This document shows, piece after piece, positions 33,088 through 42,700 of a stretch of DNA of 64,000 nucleotides. The notes under the pieces were generated by a model, which worked only from the letters and a program-made list of their open reading frames with translations, ran no database searches and had not been told where the DNA came from. This stretch comes from Chryseobacterium taiwanense (GTDB lineage Bacteria > Bacteroidota > Bacteroidia > Flavobacteriales > Weeksellaceae): assembly GCF_000813825.1 (NCBI RefSeq), contig NZ_JWTA01000018.1, forward strand, positions 54,384 to 118,383, written 5' to 3'. Positions within the stretch are counted from its first letter, which is position 1. Every line of letters starts with the position of its first letter. Both the position numbers and the translations under genes were made by a program.

Positions 33088-33909
33088 TTAAAGTAATTTA
33101 ATCTTATCCTCCTCAATATCGATAATCTTATCTTTATATAAGCCTCCGATTGCCTTTTTGAAGTTCTTTTTACTCATCTGGATTTCATCTTTAATTTCTT
33201 CCGGTGAAGATTTGTCTGAAAGGTAAAGTAACCCGTAGTTTTCTTCTAATTTGTCTAGAATTTTCTTTTTAAACTCATCAATATTTTCAAAACCTTGAGG
33301 CTGTAAAGAAACATCTATTTTTCCATCTTCTCTGATTTCTTTGATATACCCTGATTCCTCTGATAAAGGATATAGTTTCTTGAAAACATCCGAACCATAG
33401 ATTAACCCGATATATTTTTTATTGATCACCACATTCCAGCCCAATTCGCTTTCATTCATCATGATCAAATCAACTTTATCTCCTTTTTGAAAAGGTAAAT
33501 CCTGATATTGTGGATTTCTTTTAAATTTGGTAGTTCCTGTAATCAAATCTAAATCTTCATCTACATAGATATTTACCAAATATCTTTTCCCTTCTATGAT
33601 TTTAGATTTCTGTTGTTTATAAGGAATGAATAAGTCTTTAATAATTCCCCAATCCATAAACGCACCGCTTGGAAGACTCTGCACACAGCTCATTACCGCA
33701 AACTCACCTACTTCCGCTAAAGGAATCTCAGTAGTTGCTTTTAATTTATGATCATCCTGATACACGAAAACTTCTATTTCATCACCAATTTCTTTTTCAT
33801 CCTGTGTGAAGATTTTAGGTAAAAAAGCCTTTTCAGTATCATCAGTTAAGATCCAACCTGAATTGTTTTTATCTGAAATTTTTAAAGTCTGAGTTTTCCC
33901 GAGTTGCAT
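33088..33909 (-). CDS. S1 RNA-binding protein, CvfB-like
   Basis: The longest frame begins at 33960, but TACCTTTG at 33929-33936 lies inside it, so the ATG at 33909 (MQLGKTQTLKI) is chosen, giving 273 residues. Three S1-like beta-barrel units are followed by a C-terminal winged-helix segment (about 210-270, LYLSDKSSPEEIKDEIQMSKKNFKKAIGGLYK has the helix pattern), the CvfB/YitL layout. CvfB proteins bind RNA and affect virulence-factor expression in staphylococci; the role here is unknown. It is monocistronic. Confidence 0.85.
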   Translation of the reverse strand: MQLGKTQTLKISDKNNSGWILTDDTEKAFLPKIFTQDEKEIGDEIEVFVYQDDHKLKATTEIPLAEVGEFAVMSCVQSLPSGAFMDWGIIKDLFIPYKQQKSKIIEGKRYLVNIYVDEDLDLITGTTKFKRNPQYQDLPFQKGDKVDLIMMNESELGWNVVINKKYIGLIYGSDVFKKLYPLSEESGYIKEIREDGKIDVSLQPQGFENIDEFKKKILDKLEENYGLLYLSDKSSPEEIKDEIQMSKKNFKKAIGGLYKDKIIDIEEDKIKLL

Positions 33910-33928
33910 GTATGATAAAATTAGCTGA

Positions 33929-33936
33929 CAAAGGTA
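33929..33936 (-). promoter_or_regulatory. Promoter -7 element of the CvfB-like gene
   Basis: TACCTTTG on the minus strand, 19 bases before the ATG at 33909. Confidence 0.55.
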
Positions 33937-34034
33937 CGGAAATATAAAAGGAAATTGCAATAATGTGAAAAAAGCAGAAATTCTTCCTTCGTCAGAATGA
34001 CATCATCACAAATACTACTACATTTTTCAAAAAC

Positions 34035-34067
34035 AAAAAAGAAGACCTTGTTGATCTTCTTTTTTTA
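34035..34067 (-). terminator. Terminator of the receptor-peroxidase operon
   Basis: An 11-base stem (34035-34045 with 34055-34065) lies at the end of the operon, with A- and T-runs on both sides. The peroxidase stop is only a few bases upstream on the minus strand. Confidence 0.75.
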
Positions 34068-35195
34068 TTATTTCGGTAATTCAGGAGCTCGCATTTTGTA
34101 TTTGTAACTATGCAACGTATTCAGGAAATTTTCCAGATCTGTTAACTCCTCATCTGTCAAATTTAACTTTTCTAACATTTTTGATTTTTGAGGAGCAAGC
34201 TGACTTTCTCTGTTTCGTTTTTCTGTTGGCATTCCTGCGTTATACATATTCAGAACTCCTCTGATATTAGGAAATAACCCGTTATGCATATAAGGTGCCG
34301 TTTGTGAGATTTCTCTCAAGGTAGCCGTTTTGAACTTCCCAACATCTTCATTCTTTTTTGAAATATTATAGAGTCCTAAATCTTCGTATTCCCTCCCAAA
34401 ATAGGTCAATCCTACATTATGAAACTTTTGATCTGAAAAATAGGGCGTATTGTGACAATTGATACAGTTTGCCTTTGTTCTGAAAAGATGTAATCCATTA
34501 ATTTCAGAATCAGTCAATGCGTCTTTTTCTCCGCTTACGAATTTATCAAACTTCGATTTTGGACTTACAATCGTTCTTTCAAACGTAGCAATAGCTTTTA
34601 CTATATTTTCTTCTGTAACTTTATCACTTCCGAAAGCTTTCTGAAAATGCTCTTTATAGCCTTTAATTTTAGCAATTGTTTTCACAGCCAGTCTGGAGTG
34701 AAAATTCATCTCTACAGGATTTTCAATCGGTGCTTTTGCCTGATCTTCTAAAGTAGCCGCTCTTCCGTCCCAAAAATATTTCTTAGCGTATACAATATTT
34801 AAAACCGTTGGTGCATTTCTCGTTCCCAACTGTCTGTCATGACCATAAGCCACTCTCCTTCCATCTGCCCAAGCTAATTCAGGATCATGGCAATTTGCAC
34901 AGGAAATTTGTCCTGATTTTGAAAGTCTCGGATCAAAAAACAGTTTTTTCCCCAACTCTTCTTTTGCTTCAGAATAAGGATTATCTACCGGAAATTCAGG
35001 TTTAGATAAAACTCCTATATCCTGAAATCCTTCTTTAGCTTCATCAAACAAATGAGGTTTTGGCCATAAGCTCTGATTTCCACTCCCATACAAATCCCTC
35101 AATTCCTGAGGAGTATATCCTTTCTGAACAGCCGTAAAATCAGAAAAAGAATACGCTAAAAACAAAACCGCAGAAAGCGATAAAAAATACTTCAT
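34068..35195 (-). CDS. Di-haem cytochrome c peroxidase (MauG/CcpA-like)
   Basis: 375 residues with an N-terminal signal segment. Two haem c sites, CANCH at 99-103 and CINCH at 244-248, and a Met in APYMHNG near 303 as likely axial ligand define a bacterial di-haem peroxidase. It reduces hydrogen peroxide, or oxidises a partner protein, outside the cytoplasm. Unusually it is the last gene of an operon with a TonB-dependent receptor, a lipoprotein and an outer-membrane barrel, at a 6-base spacing, which hints at oxidation of a substrate linked to uptake. Confidence 0.9.
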   Translation of the reverse strand: MKYFLSLSAVLFLAYSFSDFTAVQKGYTPQELRDLYGSGNQSLWPKPHLFDEAKEGFQDIGVLSKPEFPVDNPYSEAKEELGKKLFFDPRLSKSGQISCANCHDPELAWADGRRVAYGHDRQLGTRNAPTVLNIVYAKKYFWDGRAATLEDQAKAPIENPVEMNFHSRLAVKTIAKIKGYKEHFQKAFGSDKVTEENIVKAIATFERTIVSPKSKFDKFVSGEKDALTDSEINGLHLFRTKANCINCHNTPYFSDQKFHNVGLTYFGREYEDLGLYNISKKNEDVGKFKTATLREISQTAPYMHNGLFPNIRGVLNMYNAGMPTEKRNRESQLAPQKSKMLEKLNLTDEELTDLENFLNTLHSYKYKMRAPELPK

Positions 35196-35201
35196 AATTT
35201 T

Positions 35202-36785
35202 CTAATAAAACAAAGAGATTCCTGCATTAAAATAAAGACTTGGATTTCCACTGTAATCAGTGTTTTTTTCTAAATCTTTACTTAAAGGAAATAACGTTGC
35301 AAAATTAGTAAATATTTTCAGGTCTGTCTTAGAAGTTACCTTTTGATAAAATTGTAACCCGAATTGAGGCCCTAATTTTGAAGTAGCATCATATTCATGA
35401 TCGTTTTTAATCACATTGTCATACAGTAAAGTATTTGAAGAAGCCGGAACATACGTTAAACTTTCGCTTAAAGGAAAATACGACATCGCACCAATCTCCA
35501 AATTTACTTTTTGAGTATCTCTGTAGAAAATATCTTTATTGAATTTCAAATTCAAATTTAGGCTTTTCACATATTTGTAAGTGATTCCCAACAAATCAAT
35601 CGCTGAAAAATCATTATAAATCCCCTCTAAAGTTGTCCCAAATTTTATTTTTTTACCCTCTCTTAATAAAAAATGATTCGCAGTGGAAACTCTATCTAAA
35701 GTCATCCTATAATTCTGACCAAATTCTGCATTATTATAATTATCTCCTGTAATACTTTGGAAGTTTACATTGGACATAAAATCTATTTTATCTCCTTTAT
35801 ACCAGTAGTTTGCATCGGTTTTATAGTTAACAAGACGGTATTTCATTTTTTCTAAACTTTCTGCAAAATAAACGGATCCTGTACCTGAAGTAGAACTTGT
35901 CCCATACAATTCACCAGTGTTACCGTAAAGGTTTTGCATCGCTTTACTGTAAGAAAAGTTAATATTAAAGAAGTTTTTCTGATTTTCAAACGTATACCCA
36001 GCTCCAAAATTTCTATCTACCGTTCTATAGCCATAATCTCCGTAGGACGGGAAATATACAATTCTACCATAACCATTAGAAAATCTAACATAATATTCCG
36101 GATTTGCAGGCGCATTTACAGCTTCATTCACAGCCATTACATCATAAGTATCAGATTTTCTACCCAATCCTCCGAAAATAGAAACCTGATGATTTAGGTA
36201 GCGGTATCCTGCAAAAATTTTCCCTGAATAATCTGCAGTATTAATTTCCGGTCTTGGATCCGACTTTCTGTAAGAACTTTGATTTCTGTAATCAACCGTT
36301 GCCCCAACTTCCAACCCTTTCCACAGGTTATAAGACAATCCTCCTTTTACATGATAATTTTGGGTTTCCCAATTGGCTTTTTTAGGTACAAAAAGATAGT
36401 TAGGATTCAAAACAAACTGATCTTCTGTTCTTCCATTCGTCAAATTGTAGCCTAAGTTTTTCTCTGTTACAAATTGGTAATCAAAGCTACCTAGAAGTCT
36501 TAATTTTTTGGAAATATTGAAAACTCCCTGTGTTTTAAATCCAAATTCATTTGAACTTTCCGCCGTTTGAGTTCTTCTCATACTCAAATCTTTTACAACA
36601 GCACTAAGCTCTGTTTCTGTAAAGTCTGAAAACTTTTGCTTTGAAAACTGAATGGGGTTATCCCAAATTCTGTTGAGCTGCTGATAATAAATCTGATTTG
36701 TCGGAATAAAAATACTATCATTCAGCTGAGCCGAAGCACAACCGAATGACAGGAAAGAAATTATATAAAAACTTTTAAATTTCAT
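35202..36785 (-). CDS. Outer-membrane beta-barrel protein (DUF6850-like)
   Basis: 527 residues with a signal peptide ending CASAQ. The rest is a long series of amphipathic strands rich in Tyr, Asn and Gly, ending in a C-terminal aromatic pair (LFY), as in outer-membrane barrels. I recall such proteins as DUF6850-type members found beside DUF4876 proteins. It sits between the DUF4876-like lipoprotein and the peroxidase with 6-base gaps on both sides. It probably forms an outer-membrane pore or binding platform in the same system. The family name is from memory. Confidence 0.65.
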   Translation of the reverse strand: MKFKSFYIISFLSFGCASAQLNDSIFIPTNQIYYQQLNRIWDNPIQFSKQKFSDFTETELSAVVKDLSMRRTQTAESSNEFGFKTQGVFNISKKLRLLGSFDYQFVTEKNLGYNLTNGRTEDQFVLNPNYLFVPKKANWETQNYHVKGGLSYNLWKGLEVGATVDYRNQSSYRKSDPRPEINTADYSGKIFAGYRYLNHQVSIFGGLGRKSDTYDVMAVNEAVNAPANPEYYVRFSNGYGRIVYFPSYGDYGYRTVDRNFGAGYTFENQKNFFNINFSYSKAMQNLYGNTGELYGTSSTSGTGSVYFAESLEKMKYRLVNYKTDANYWYKGDKIDFMSNVNFQSITGDNYNNAEFGQNYRMTLDRVSTANHFLLREGKKIKFGTTLEGIYNDFSAIDLLGITYKYVKSLNLNLKFNKDIFYRDTQKVNLEIGAMSYFPLSESLTYVPASSNTLLYDNVIKNDHEYDATSKLGPQFGLQFYQKVTSKTDLKIFTNFATLFPLSKDLEKNTDYSGNPSLYFNAGISLFY

Positions 36786-36791
36786 TACTTA

Positions 36792-38180
36792 TTATTGTTG
36801 AAATCCTCTAGGATTTGCCGCTTGTTTTACAAAATCATTTGCTGAATTGTTGGTATCTACCAAAATTTTTCTTGCAGGAGTGCTTCCCTGAGCAGGAACT
36901 GTTGTTTTTGTTTTTCTGATCACCGCCTGAGAATTGAATGAAGCGTCACAATTCGTGAAAGAAGCATCAATAGAAGCGTTCAGCATTTTGGGTCTTTGGG
37001 AATTCGGATTGAAGTTCTGCAAATCTACCCCATCAATAATTACAGAATTAGGAATCTGTTTAAAATATTTTGTACTTGTCGTAACGTTGGTCACAGAAGG
37101 ATCAGAATAGTCTGGAAGTGCTGTAAAATCAGCATTATTCATTTTAAAAATAACGAAGCTGTCTCTTCCCGGATTATCCATCAACAAATCATTGTTTCCA
37201 CTCCAATATCCAGTTCTTCCCCAATACGCAATTTCCATGTCTTTTACCGCAGGATTCTGAATATCAAATTTATAAACCGGCTGACCGATTGATAAATTAA
37301 AATCACCTAAATACACCTCAAAATTTGCACCGCTCAAATCAACAGTCAAAGCAGGATTTTGAATTGAAATTGGATTCCCTGTATTATCAACCAAAGGCGA
37401 TTTATGATTCACTCCATTGGCTGCAATTACGATACTTTCTCCCGGTAAAATAGGATACTGAGTGCCTGTTCCCGGAATTCTGATTACATAATCTGCATAT
37501 ACATAATCTGTATTAGCAGCACTTCCCATTGTCATTCCGATAGATTTGCTCCAGTCGAATTGTCCGTTTGCCTGAGTATAACTCTGATTGAACGTTGTAT
37601 TTACTTTTCCGTACAACTGACCAATGTATAAACCATCTGCATAAATTACCTCATTAGAATTGTTATAAAGTTCAATAAACTGATCTCTGAAAGAAGCTCC
37701 CTGAGTTGCATGAGAACCCGCATAGTATATTTGTTTTATTAACAGATCACCAATTCTTGCTGTTTTCAGCTCAATAACAGTACTCTGAACATTAACATTA
37801 ACCGTTGCACCTTCCTGAGTTCCGTTAAAGTTGATCTCATCAGCAGGAGAAACGTAGTTAAATGTTGAGAAGAACTCGTCAGCAAGCATATTTTTAGATA
37901 CTGTGATCTTATAAGTTCCCGGAATAACATTTGAAAAGTTTGCAAAACCATTTGCATCAGTAGAAACCGTATAGGTATCTCCTGAATTACTATTAACCAA
38001 AATTACTGCAGCATTTTTTGCACGTCTTGGATTATTGTTAGCATCATTATAAGAAGCATCATATTTTACTTCTACTTTAAAATTAGTAGGTTGTAACGTG
38101 CTGCTATTGTTCCCAAAATCATCATCTCTACAAGAGAAAAGCAACATTAAAATTGCTAAAAAGCTAAATAACTGTTTCAT
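36792..38180 (-). CDS. Surface lipoprotein, DUF4876-like
   Basis: 462 residues with a lipoprotein signal (LLFSC, lipid Cys near 17). An early Ig-like/carboxypeptidase-regulatory fold (about 30-130, with GTYKITV) is followed by a lamin-tail-like beta-sandwich region (about 150-340, with FIELYNNSNE and PGRDSFVIFKM). It matches DUF4876 proteins in my memory. In TonB systems such a lipoprotein often caps the receptor like SusD, although it has no SusD-type helices. It is 17 bases from the receptor gene and 6 from the barrel gene. Confidence 0.65.
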   Translation of the reverse strand: MKQLFSFLAILMLLFSCRDDDFGNNSSTLQPTNFKVEVKYDASYNDANNNPRRAKNAAVILVNSNSGDTYTVSTDANGFANFSNVIPGTYKITVSKNMLADEFFSTFNYVSPADEINFNGTQEGATVNVNVQSTVIELKTARIGDLLIKQIYYAGSHATQGASFRDQFIELYNNSNEVIYADGLYIGQLYGKVNTTFNQSYTQANGQFDWSKSIGMTMGSAANTDYVYADYVIRIPGTGTQYPILPGESIVIAANGVNHKSPLVDNTGNPISIQNPALTVDLSGANFEVYLGDFNLSIGQPVYKFDIQNPAVKDMEIAYWGRTGYWSGNNDLLMDNPGRDSFVIFKMNNADFTALPDYSDPSVTNVTTSTKYFKQIPNSVIIDGVDLQNFNPNSQRPKMLNASIDASFTNCDASFNSQAVIRKTKTTVPAQGSTPARKILVDTNNSANDFVKQAANPRGFQQ

Positions 38181-38197
38181 ATGGATAGTGTTTATTA

Positions 38198-40924
38198 TTA
38201 AAATTGATATTCGATTTTAGCTCCGAAAGACAACGTGAGCAAATCACCTTTTAAAATAGTTGTATATTTTCCTAACGATTGTGAGAATATAGTCTCTGTT
38301 TGTTTCAGATCAAGGAAATTATTTGCGTAAAAAGAAAATTTGAAACCATTTTGGAAGTCTTTGGAAATTTTCAAGTTAATGTTATGATACACTTTATTGA
38401 TACGTTCCTTATCCTGGTAAAAATTCGCTTCCTTAATATTTGCAAATTGATTCGGATCATCAATCTGCTCTTGGGTAAGCATTACTTTTTCCATATCTGA
38501 ATTGATGTATGCATACAACGACTTACGATTAAAGATATTCTTTTCATCAATAATATAATGCTGAGTTCTTAATGTAATCACCAAACCTGCTTTCGGCAAA
38601 TGATAATTCAACGCTGCACTTATATTAAACTGTTGGTATTTGGAATCAAAAGGTCTGTACAATCCCCAAATGGCATTCCCCTGAGTAGTAGATGCAGTAA
38701 AATATCGGTCTATTTCAGATCTGTTGGTTGTTTCAACATAGGCTCCGTTCAAGTCTAAACTGATGTTTCTAATTGGAAGTTTATCCAGCCCAACCATTAA
38801 TTCCAATCCTTTGTCTTTAGATTTTAATGCATTTACCATCCTATTCTGTAAATAGTAATAATTACTGTATCCTACTACATCATAGGTGGGAAGACTTGTT
38901 CCATTGTCGTGAATCTGAAGTTGAGCCAAACCTCTCTTTACACCGTATGTTTCAGTAGTGAATCCATCATACAAATTGTTATAATAAGCGGTTAATCCTA
39001 CATTTCCTATCCCGAATTTGTAATCAACTCCAATTTCTGAACGCATACTTTTTGAAGGCTTTAAGTCCTTATTATCTGCACGATCAATAAAAGTCTGCAT
39101 AATTCCTAGATTATAATATCCAGGGAGACGAAGATCTGCCAAAACTACATCATAATATCTCGAACCTGTATATATCATATTGATAGAAGGCGCTTTAGAA
39201 GCAATACCAAAACCTCCTCTGAATTTGAAGTTTTTATAAATCAAATAAGAATTAATTCTAGGCTGTACAACCGATGATCCAAATTGATTGTCATATCTTA
39301 CCCCTGCATTTAAGTTAAAGATATAATTTCCGAATTTTTTGAAAACATTATCTTCAGCATACAAAGAATACTGGTATTCAGCTCTTACATTATCTCCGAA
39401 GTTATAAGGTCTGAAACCTTGCCCTCCTCCTGAAAATTGCGTAAGTATTGTTTCCGGGCTACCTAATCTTCCGGCTCCTTTATTATCACTGCTTCTCAAA
39501 GATGTTCCCACTAAAAAATTGTGAGTCCAGTTTTCTTTTGTTTTGATATGTTTCTTAAAATCGGCAGCAAAATAAATAGAAATAGGTTTCCCTTCAATTT
39601 CCTGAACCTGAGTATAGCTTGGCGGAGAATACGTCGCTGTATAAACCCCTTCTCCAAGACTTGTTCCTACCAATTCACCACCACCATTAAATAGACTTGA
39701 CTTAAAAGAGTTTTGATATCCCTGAGAATAATTTGCATTAATGTCTAAGTTATCAAAAAAGAAATCCTTGAACCTCCAGCTGAAACGATTGGAAATTCTA
39801 AGATCTCTTTTTTTATTTTTTACAATAAGCTGAGTTGCATCTTCTTCTTCAAAATTGGCATTATCAAAATTATTCCCATAATCAACAGAGAAAGAGTTTT
39901 TAATATTTTTATTCTTGCTATAAACCGTCCACATCAAATTGGTAGTAACTCTTTGATATTTATTGAATTTCGTTCTTGGATCGGAATTTGAGCTTAAATA
40001 GTTGAAGTTTACATTTAAGAAACCCAATTTATCGTTGATCTTAAACCCTTTATTAATATTGTATTCCTGAGTTCCATCTCTTAAAGCCAAATAAGCTCTA
40101 TAAGGTGTTTTTCCGCTTTTTTGCTGAATGGTAACCAATCCCGAAGTTAAATCTCCATATTTTGCAGAAGGAATCCCCTGAACTACTTCTACACTTTCAA
40201 TATTCTCAACAGGAATTTCTCTTAAATCGGCACCAAAATTAGTATTAGAAAAGTTTCCTCCTTCGGCACTAAAACCAAGAAGATTAGGCATAAAAACAGA
40301 ACCTTCATTGGCCCAAGAATTTCCTGATGCAGAATAATTTGCAGCATAGCTCTGCATATTTTCATTGTTAGAGATCGGAATCCCATCTATCACAATAGCA
40401 GTACCAAAAGATTTATTCCCAAATCCCTGATCTGAAACTGTTGTAGGAAGTGTGGAACGGAAAACTATGGGTTTAAATTCATTCAAATTAAGATTCTGAA
40501 GTTTCTGTCCCGGAATCTGTTCCAATACTTCATTCAAAGAGAATGCCTGAATGTTTTTCAAAGCTTCTTCCTTAATCTCAATTTCAGAATAATTTTTCTT
40601 TTTTGCAGAAAGCATTACTTCTTTAATACGAATAGAAGCAATCTGCATATCTACCGTAATTCTGTTCGCAGGAATGGTAACGTATGTTTTCTTCTCTTCC
40701 AGTAAACCAGCCTTTGAAAAAACCAATGTTTCATTCGCATTATAATTAATCTGAAACACTCCGGAATTATCCGTTACCGTCCAGATTCCTGAATTTTCAA
40801 TACCGACTTTAACTCCCGAAATAGGCTTTTTGTTATCAGCTTCTACTACAATCCCGGTCAAAGACTGACCACTTACAGAAAGTATAACAAACTGAAAAGC
40901 AACAAATAAAAGACTCTTCTTCAA
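38198..40924 (-). CDS. TonB-dependent receptor
   Basis: About 908 residues. No ATG is available: TTG at 40931-40933 or, preferred, TTG at 40922-40924, which gives MKKSLLFVAFQF and a normal signal peptide and fits a promoter whose transcript starts near 40935. A carboxypeptidase-like regulatory domain (about 20-100: LTGIVVEADNKKPISGVKV) is followed by a plug domain (PVENIESVEVVQGIPSAKYGDLTSG) and a 22-strand barrel ending EYQF. It imports a ligand using TonB energy. A Fur-like box overlaps the promoter. First gene of the four-gene module. Confidence 0.9.
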   Translation of the reverse strand: MKKSLLFVAFQFVILSVSGQSLTGIVVEADNKKPISGVKVGIENSGIWTVTDNSGVFQINYNANETLVFSKAGLLEEKKTYVTIPANRITVDMQIASIRIKEVMLSAKKKNYSEIEIKEEALKNIQAFSLNEVLEQIPGQKLQNLNLNEFKPIVFRSTLPTTVSDQGFGNKSFGTAIVIDGIPISNNENMQSYAANYSASGNSWANEGSVFMPNLLGFSAEGGNFSNTNFGADLREIPVENIESVEVVQGIPSAKYGDLTSGLVTIQQKSGKTPYRAYLALRDGTQEYNINKGFKINDKLGFLNVNFNYLSSNSDPRTKFNKYQRVTTNLMWTVYSKNKNIKNSFSVDYGNNFDNANFEEEDATQLIVKNKKRDLRISNRFSWRFKDFFFDNLDINANYSQGYQNSFKSSLFNGGGELVGTSLGEGVYTATYSPPSYTQVQEIEGKPISIYFAADFKKHIKTKENWTHNFLVGTSLRSSDNKGAGRLGSPETILTQFSGGGQGFRPYNFGDNVRAEYQYSLYAEDNVFKKFGNYIFNLNAGVRYDNQFGSSVVQPRINSYLIYKNFKFRGGFGIASKAPSINMIYTGSRYYDVVLADLRLPGYYNLGIMQTFIDRADNKDLKPSKSMRSEIGVDYKFGIGNVGLTAYYNNLYDGFTTETYGVKRGLAQLQIHDNGTSLPTYDVVGYSNYYYLQNRMVNALKSKDKGLELMVGLDKLPIRNISLDLNGAYVETTNRSEIDRYFTASTTQGNAIWGLYRPFDSKYQQFNISAALNYHLPKAGLVITLRTQHYIIDEKNIFNRKSLYAYINSDMEKVMLTQEQIDDPNQFANIKEANFYQDKERINKVYHNINLKISKDFQNGFKFSFYANNFLDLKQTETIFSQSLGKYTTILKGDLLTLSFGAKIEYQF

Positions 40925-40940
40925 CTTTAACAATTTTTTG

Positions 40941-40948
40941 CAAAATTA
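40941..40948 (-). promoter_or_regulatory. Promoter -7 element of the receptor operon
   Basis: TAATTTTG on the minus strand. It overlaps the Fur-like palindrome by three bases. A start near 40935 leaves a very short leader before the TTG start codon. Confidence 0.5.
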
Positions 40949-40968
40949 TTTATAATTTTTCTAAATAA
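40946..40968. promoter_or_regulatory. Fur-like operator
   Basis: TTATTTAGAAAAATTATAAATAA on the minus strand: TTATTTA and TAAATAA are perfect inverted arms with 9 bases between. It resembles AT-rich Fur boxes before flavobacterial receptor genes, as I recall them. It would block the promoter when iron is plentiful. Confidence 0.4.
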
Positions 40969-41040
40969 AAATTAAATTATATTTTTTTTCTAGTTGATAA
41001 ATTTCATAGCTATATTATTGCGTATTAAATATAAAATCAC

Positions 41041-41066
41041 TGGTTAACGATAAAAAAAATTAACCA
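41041..41066. promoter_or_regulatory. Inverted repeat between receptor and lipoprotein genes
   Basis: TGGTTAA at 41041-41047 and TTAACCA at 41060-41066, 12 bases apart. Possible operator for either divergent gene. The rest of 40969-41186 is plain AT-rich sequence. Confidence 0.3.
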
Positions 41067-41186
41067 ACACAATTTTAGTTCAAAAACAGTTTAAAATTTA
41101 TTAAATCATTAAATCCTTTCAAGATAAATTTCAAAAAAATTACATTTTTAAAGAAAAATAATCATAGTTTTATATAAAACATATAT

Positions 41187-41675
41187 ATGACTTTAAGAAA
41201 ATCAATAAGTTACACTCTTTTTATCGTATTAGGAATTATTTCCTGCTCAAAAACACCAAAAGCTAATGATGAATTCCGAAATACTGTCGTTTCAAAAATG
41301 AACTTTCATCAAGATACTCTACAGGTTTTTAATCAGTTTTTAGATCAACTGGATTCAAAAAACAAAACTTTTGGAGATTATTACATTAAAACCCATCGCG
41401 ATATTCAGGATTCCTGCGACAAAGTATTAGCCGCAAAATATGAGCCTGAATATTTTGTTTATAACAACCACACACCGGAAGATTTTGATTTTCTACACAA
41501 GATTACAGTACAGTCTCTTAATACGTATTACAAAAAATTGGATATTGATACCAGTAAAGTTTATACGATCGAATGGGTTACAAATTCAAGTCCTGATATT
41601 AAAAAGTATTTAAATCAAAAATATGGTTTGGGGCTTTTTATTCCGGAAGATCAACCGCATGATGCTGTGAAATAA
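41187..41675 (+). CDS. Lipoprotein of unknown function
   Basis: 162 residues with a lipoprotein signal (IISC, Cys near 20). The mature part is helical and charged, with aromatic residues toward the C-terminus. I recognise no family. It is divergent from the receptor operon, sharing about 260 bases of upstream sequence, and ends before a strong terminator. A regulatory connection to the receptor is possible by position only. Confidence 0.65.
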   Translation: MTLRKSISYTLFIVLGIISCSKTPKANDEFRNTVVSKMNFHQDTLQVFNQFLDQLDSKNKTFGDYYIKTHRDIQDSCDKVLAAKYEPEYFVYNNHTPEDFDFLHKITVQSLNTYYKKLDIDTSKVYTIEWVTNSSPDIKKYLNQKYGLGLFIPEDQPHDAVK

Positions 41676-41740
41676 AGTAATCTTTGGTTTTATATGATAC
41701 CTTATAATTTCTTCAAATAAAACATTCTAACCTTATTTAT

Positions 41741-41779
41741 CAACAAAAAAGAGAAGCATAAAGCTTCTCTTTTTTGTTG
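41741..41779. terminator. Bidirectional terminator
   Basis: A perfect 17-base stem (41741-41757 with 41763-41779), loop ATAAA. It lies between the convergent lipoprotein and DUF4476 genes. Confidence 0.85.
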
Positions 41780-41790
41780 ATATTGACCTA

Positions 41791-42660
41791 TTAAGAATTT
41801 GAAACAAAGTCCATCAGCTCCCTTTTGCTGCTTTCAAAATCAAACGCATCACAAACGATAAAATATTTATGCTTATCAACGCAATTATTAAATATAGATT
41901 TCGCTAAAGTCAATTTATTTTTATCAAAACTCATTTCCTTTACCAAAGTCTGAATCTGCTGAGAAGAGAACAGAGTTATACGCATCTGTTGTCTTATCAT
42001 AGAAAGCCTGTCATCGTCAAACCTTGCATTTCTCTGAAGCATAGAAAGAAATTCGCTAAAAGAATTATGATCCATAACATTCGCATAATTTCCTCCGCTA
42101 TTCCAATTATTGCCTTGATTTCCATTTCCATAAGGATTATTCCAGATATCGTTCCAGTTACTAAAACCATAAGACTGATTCTGAACAGGATAAGAATCTA
42201 ATAAGTACAACCCCTTATTAGTGAAAAAATCCAGAACCAATCTGCTGTTATTACGGACATTTAACGTTGTTCTGTATAATAAATACCCATTTTCATAAAT
42301 AGAGATTGGAATTCTTCCTGAAGGCAGATCAAAAAAGCGAAATTTACCTGAATTATTTGAGATCGTCTGATCTCCTAGTTCTATGCTAAAATATCCCTGC
42401 TCCGGAATTCTAAGAAAAACCTCCGAATATCCGTAACTCTGGTTCCATTGATAATTAGGATTTTTAATCCTTGATCCTGAACTATTTGAAGTTCTGAATC
42501 CTGAATTATTGTTATTTCTTGAACCCTCTGTTTTAGAAATCGAAGTTTCTATTTCATTTTTAGAAGCTTCATTTCTGAGCAATTCCCCTACTTTTCCTGC
42601 TTCTTGTGCGAATGAATGAATTCCTGTAAGAAACATCAAACCGATAAAAATATTCTTCAT
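41791..42660 (-). CDS. DUF4476 domain protein, secreted
   Basis: 289 residues with a signal peptide (about 1-18, ending SFAQ). A Ser/Asn/Gly/Arg-rich linker (about 40-70) is followed by a beta-rich domain (about 75-165) and a helical DUF4476 domain at the C-terminus (about 195-289: DHNSFSEFLSMLQ, then DDDRLSMIRQQM). DUF4476 proteins are common in flavobacteria; function is unknown. It is monocistronic between two strong terminators. Confidence 0.8.
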   Translation of the reverse strand: MKNIFIGLMFLTGIHSFAQEAGKVGELLRNEASKNEIETSISKTEGSRNNNNSGFRTSNSSGSRIKNPNYQWNQSYGYSEVFLRIPEQGYFSIELGDQTISNNSGKFRFFDLPSGRIPISIYENGYLLYRTTLNVRNNSRLVLDFFTNKGLYLLDSYPVQNQSYGFSNWNDIWNNPYGNGNQGNNWNSGGNYANVMDHNSFSEFLSMLQRNARFDDDRLSMIRQQMRITLFSSQQIQTLVKEMSFDKNKLTLAKSIFNNCVDKHKYFIVCDAFDFESSKRELMDFVSNS

Positions 42661-42700
42661 AAGTAATTTTTTAATTGATGATCTCCATTTTTATGCCAAA

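Noticed and set aside
33975..34000. Possible single arm of a repeat (TCGTCAGAATGACATC)
   Set aside because: No matching inverted partner was found nearby, so it is not called as a repeat element.
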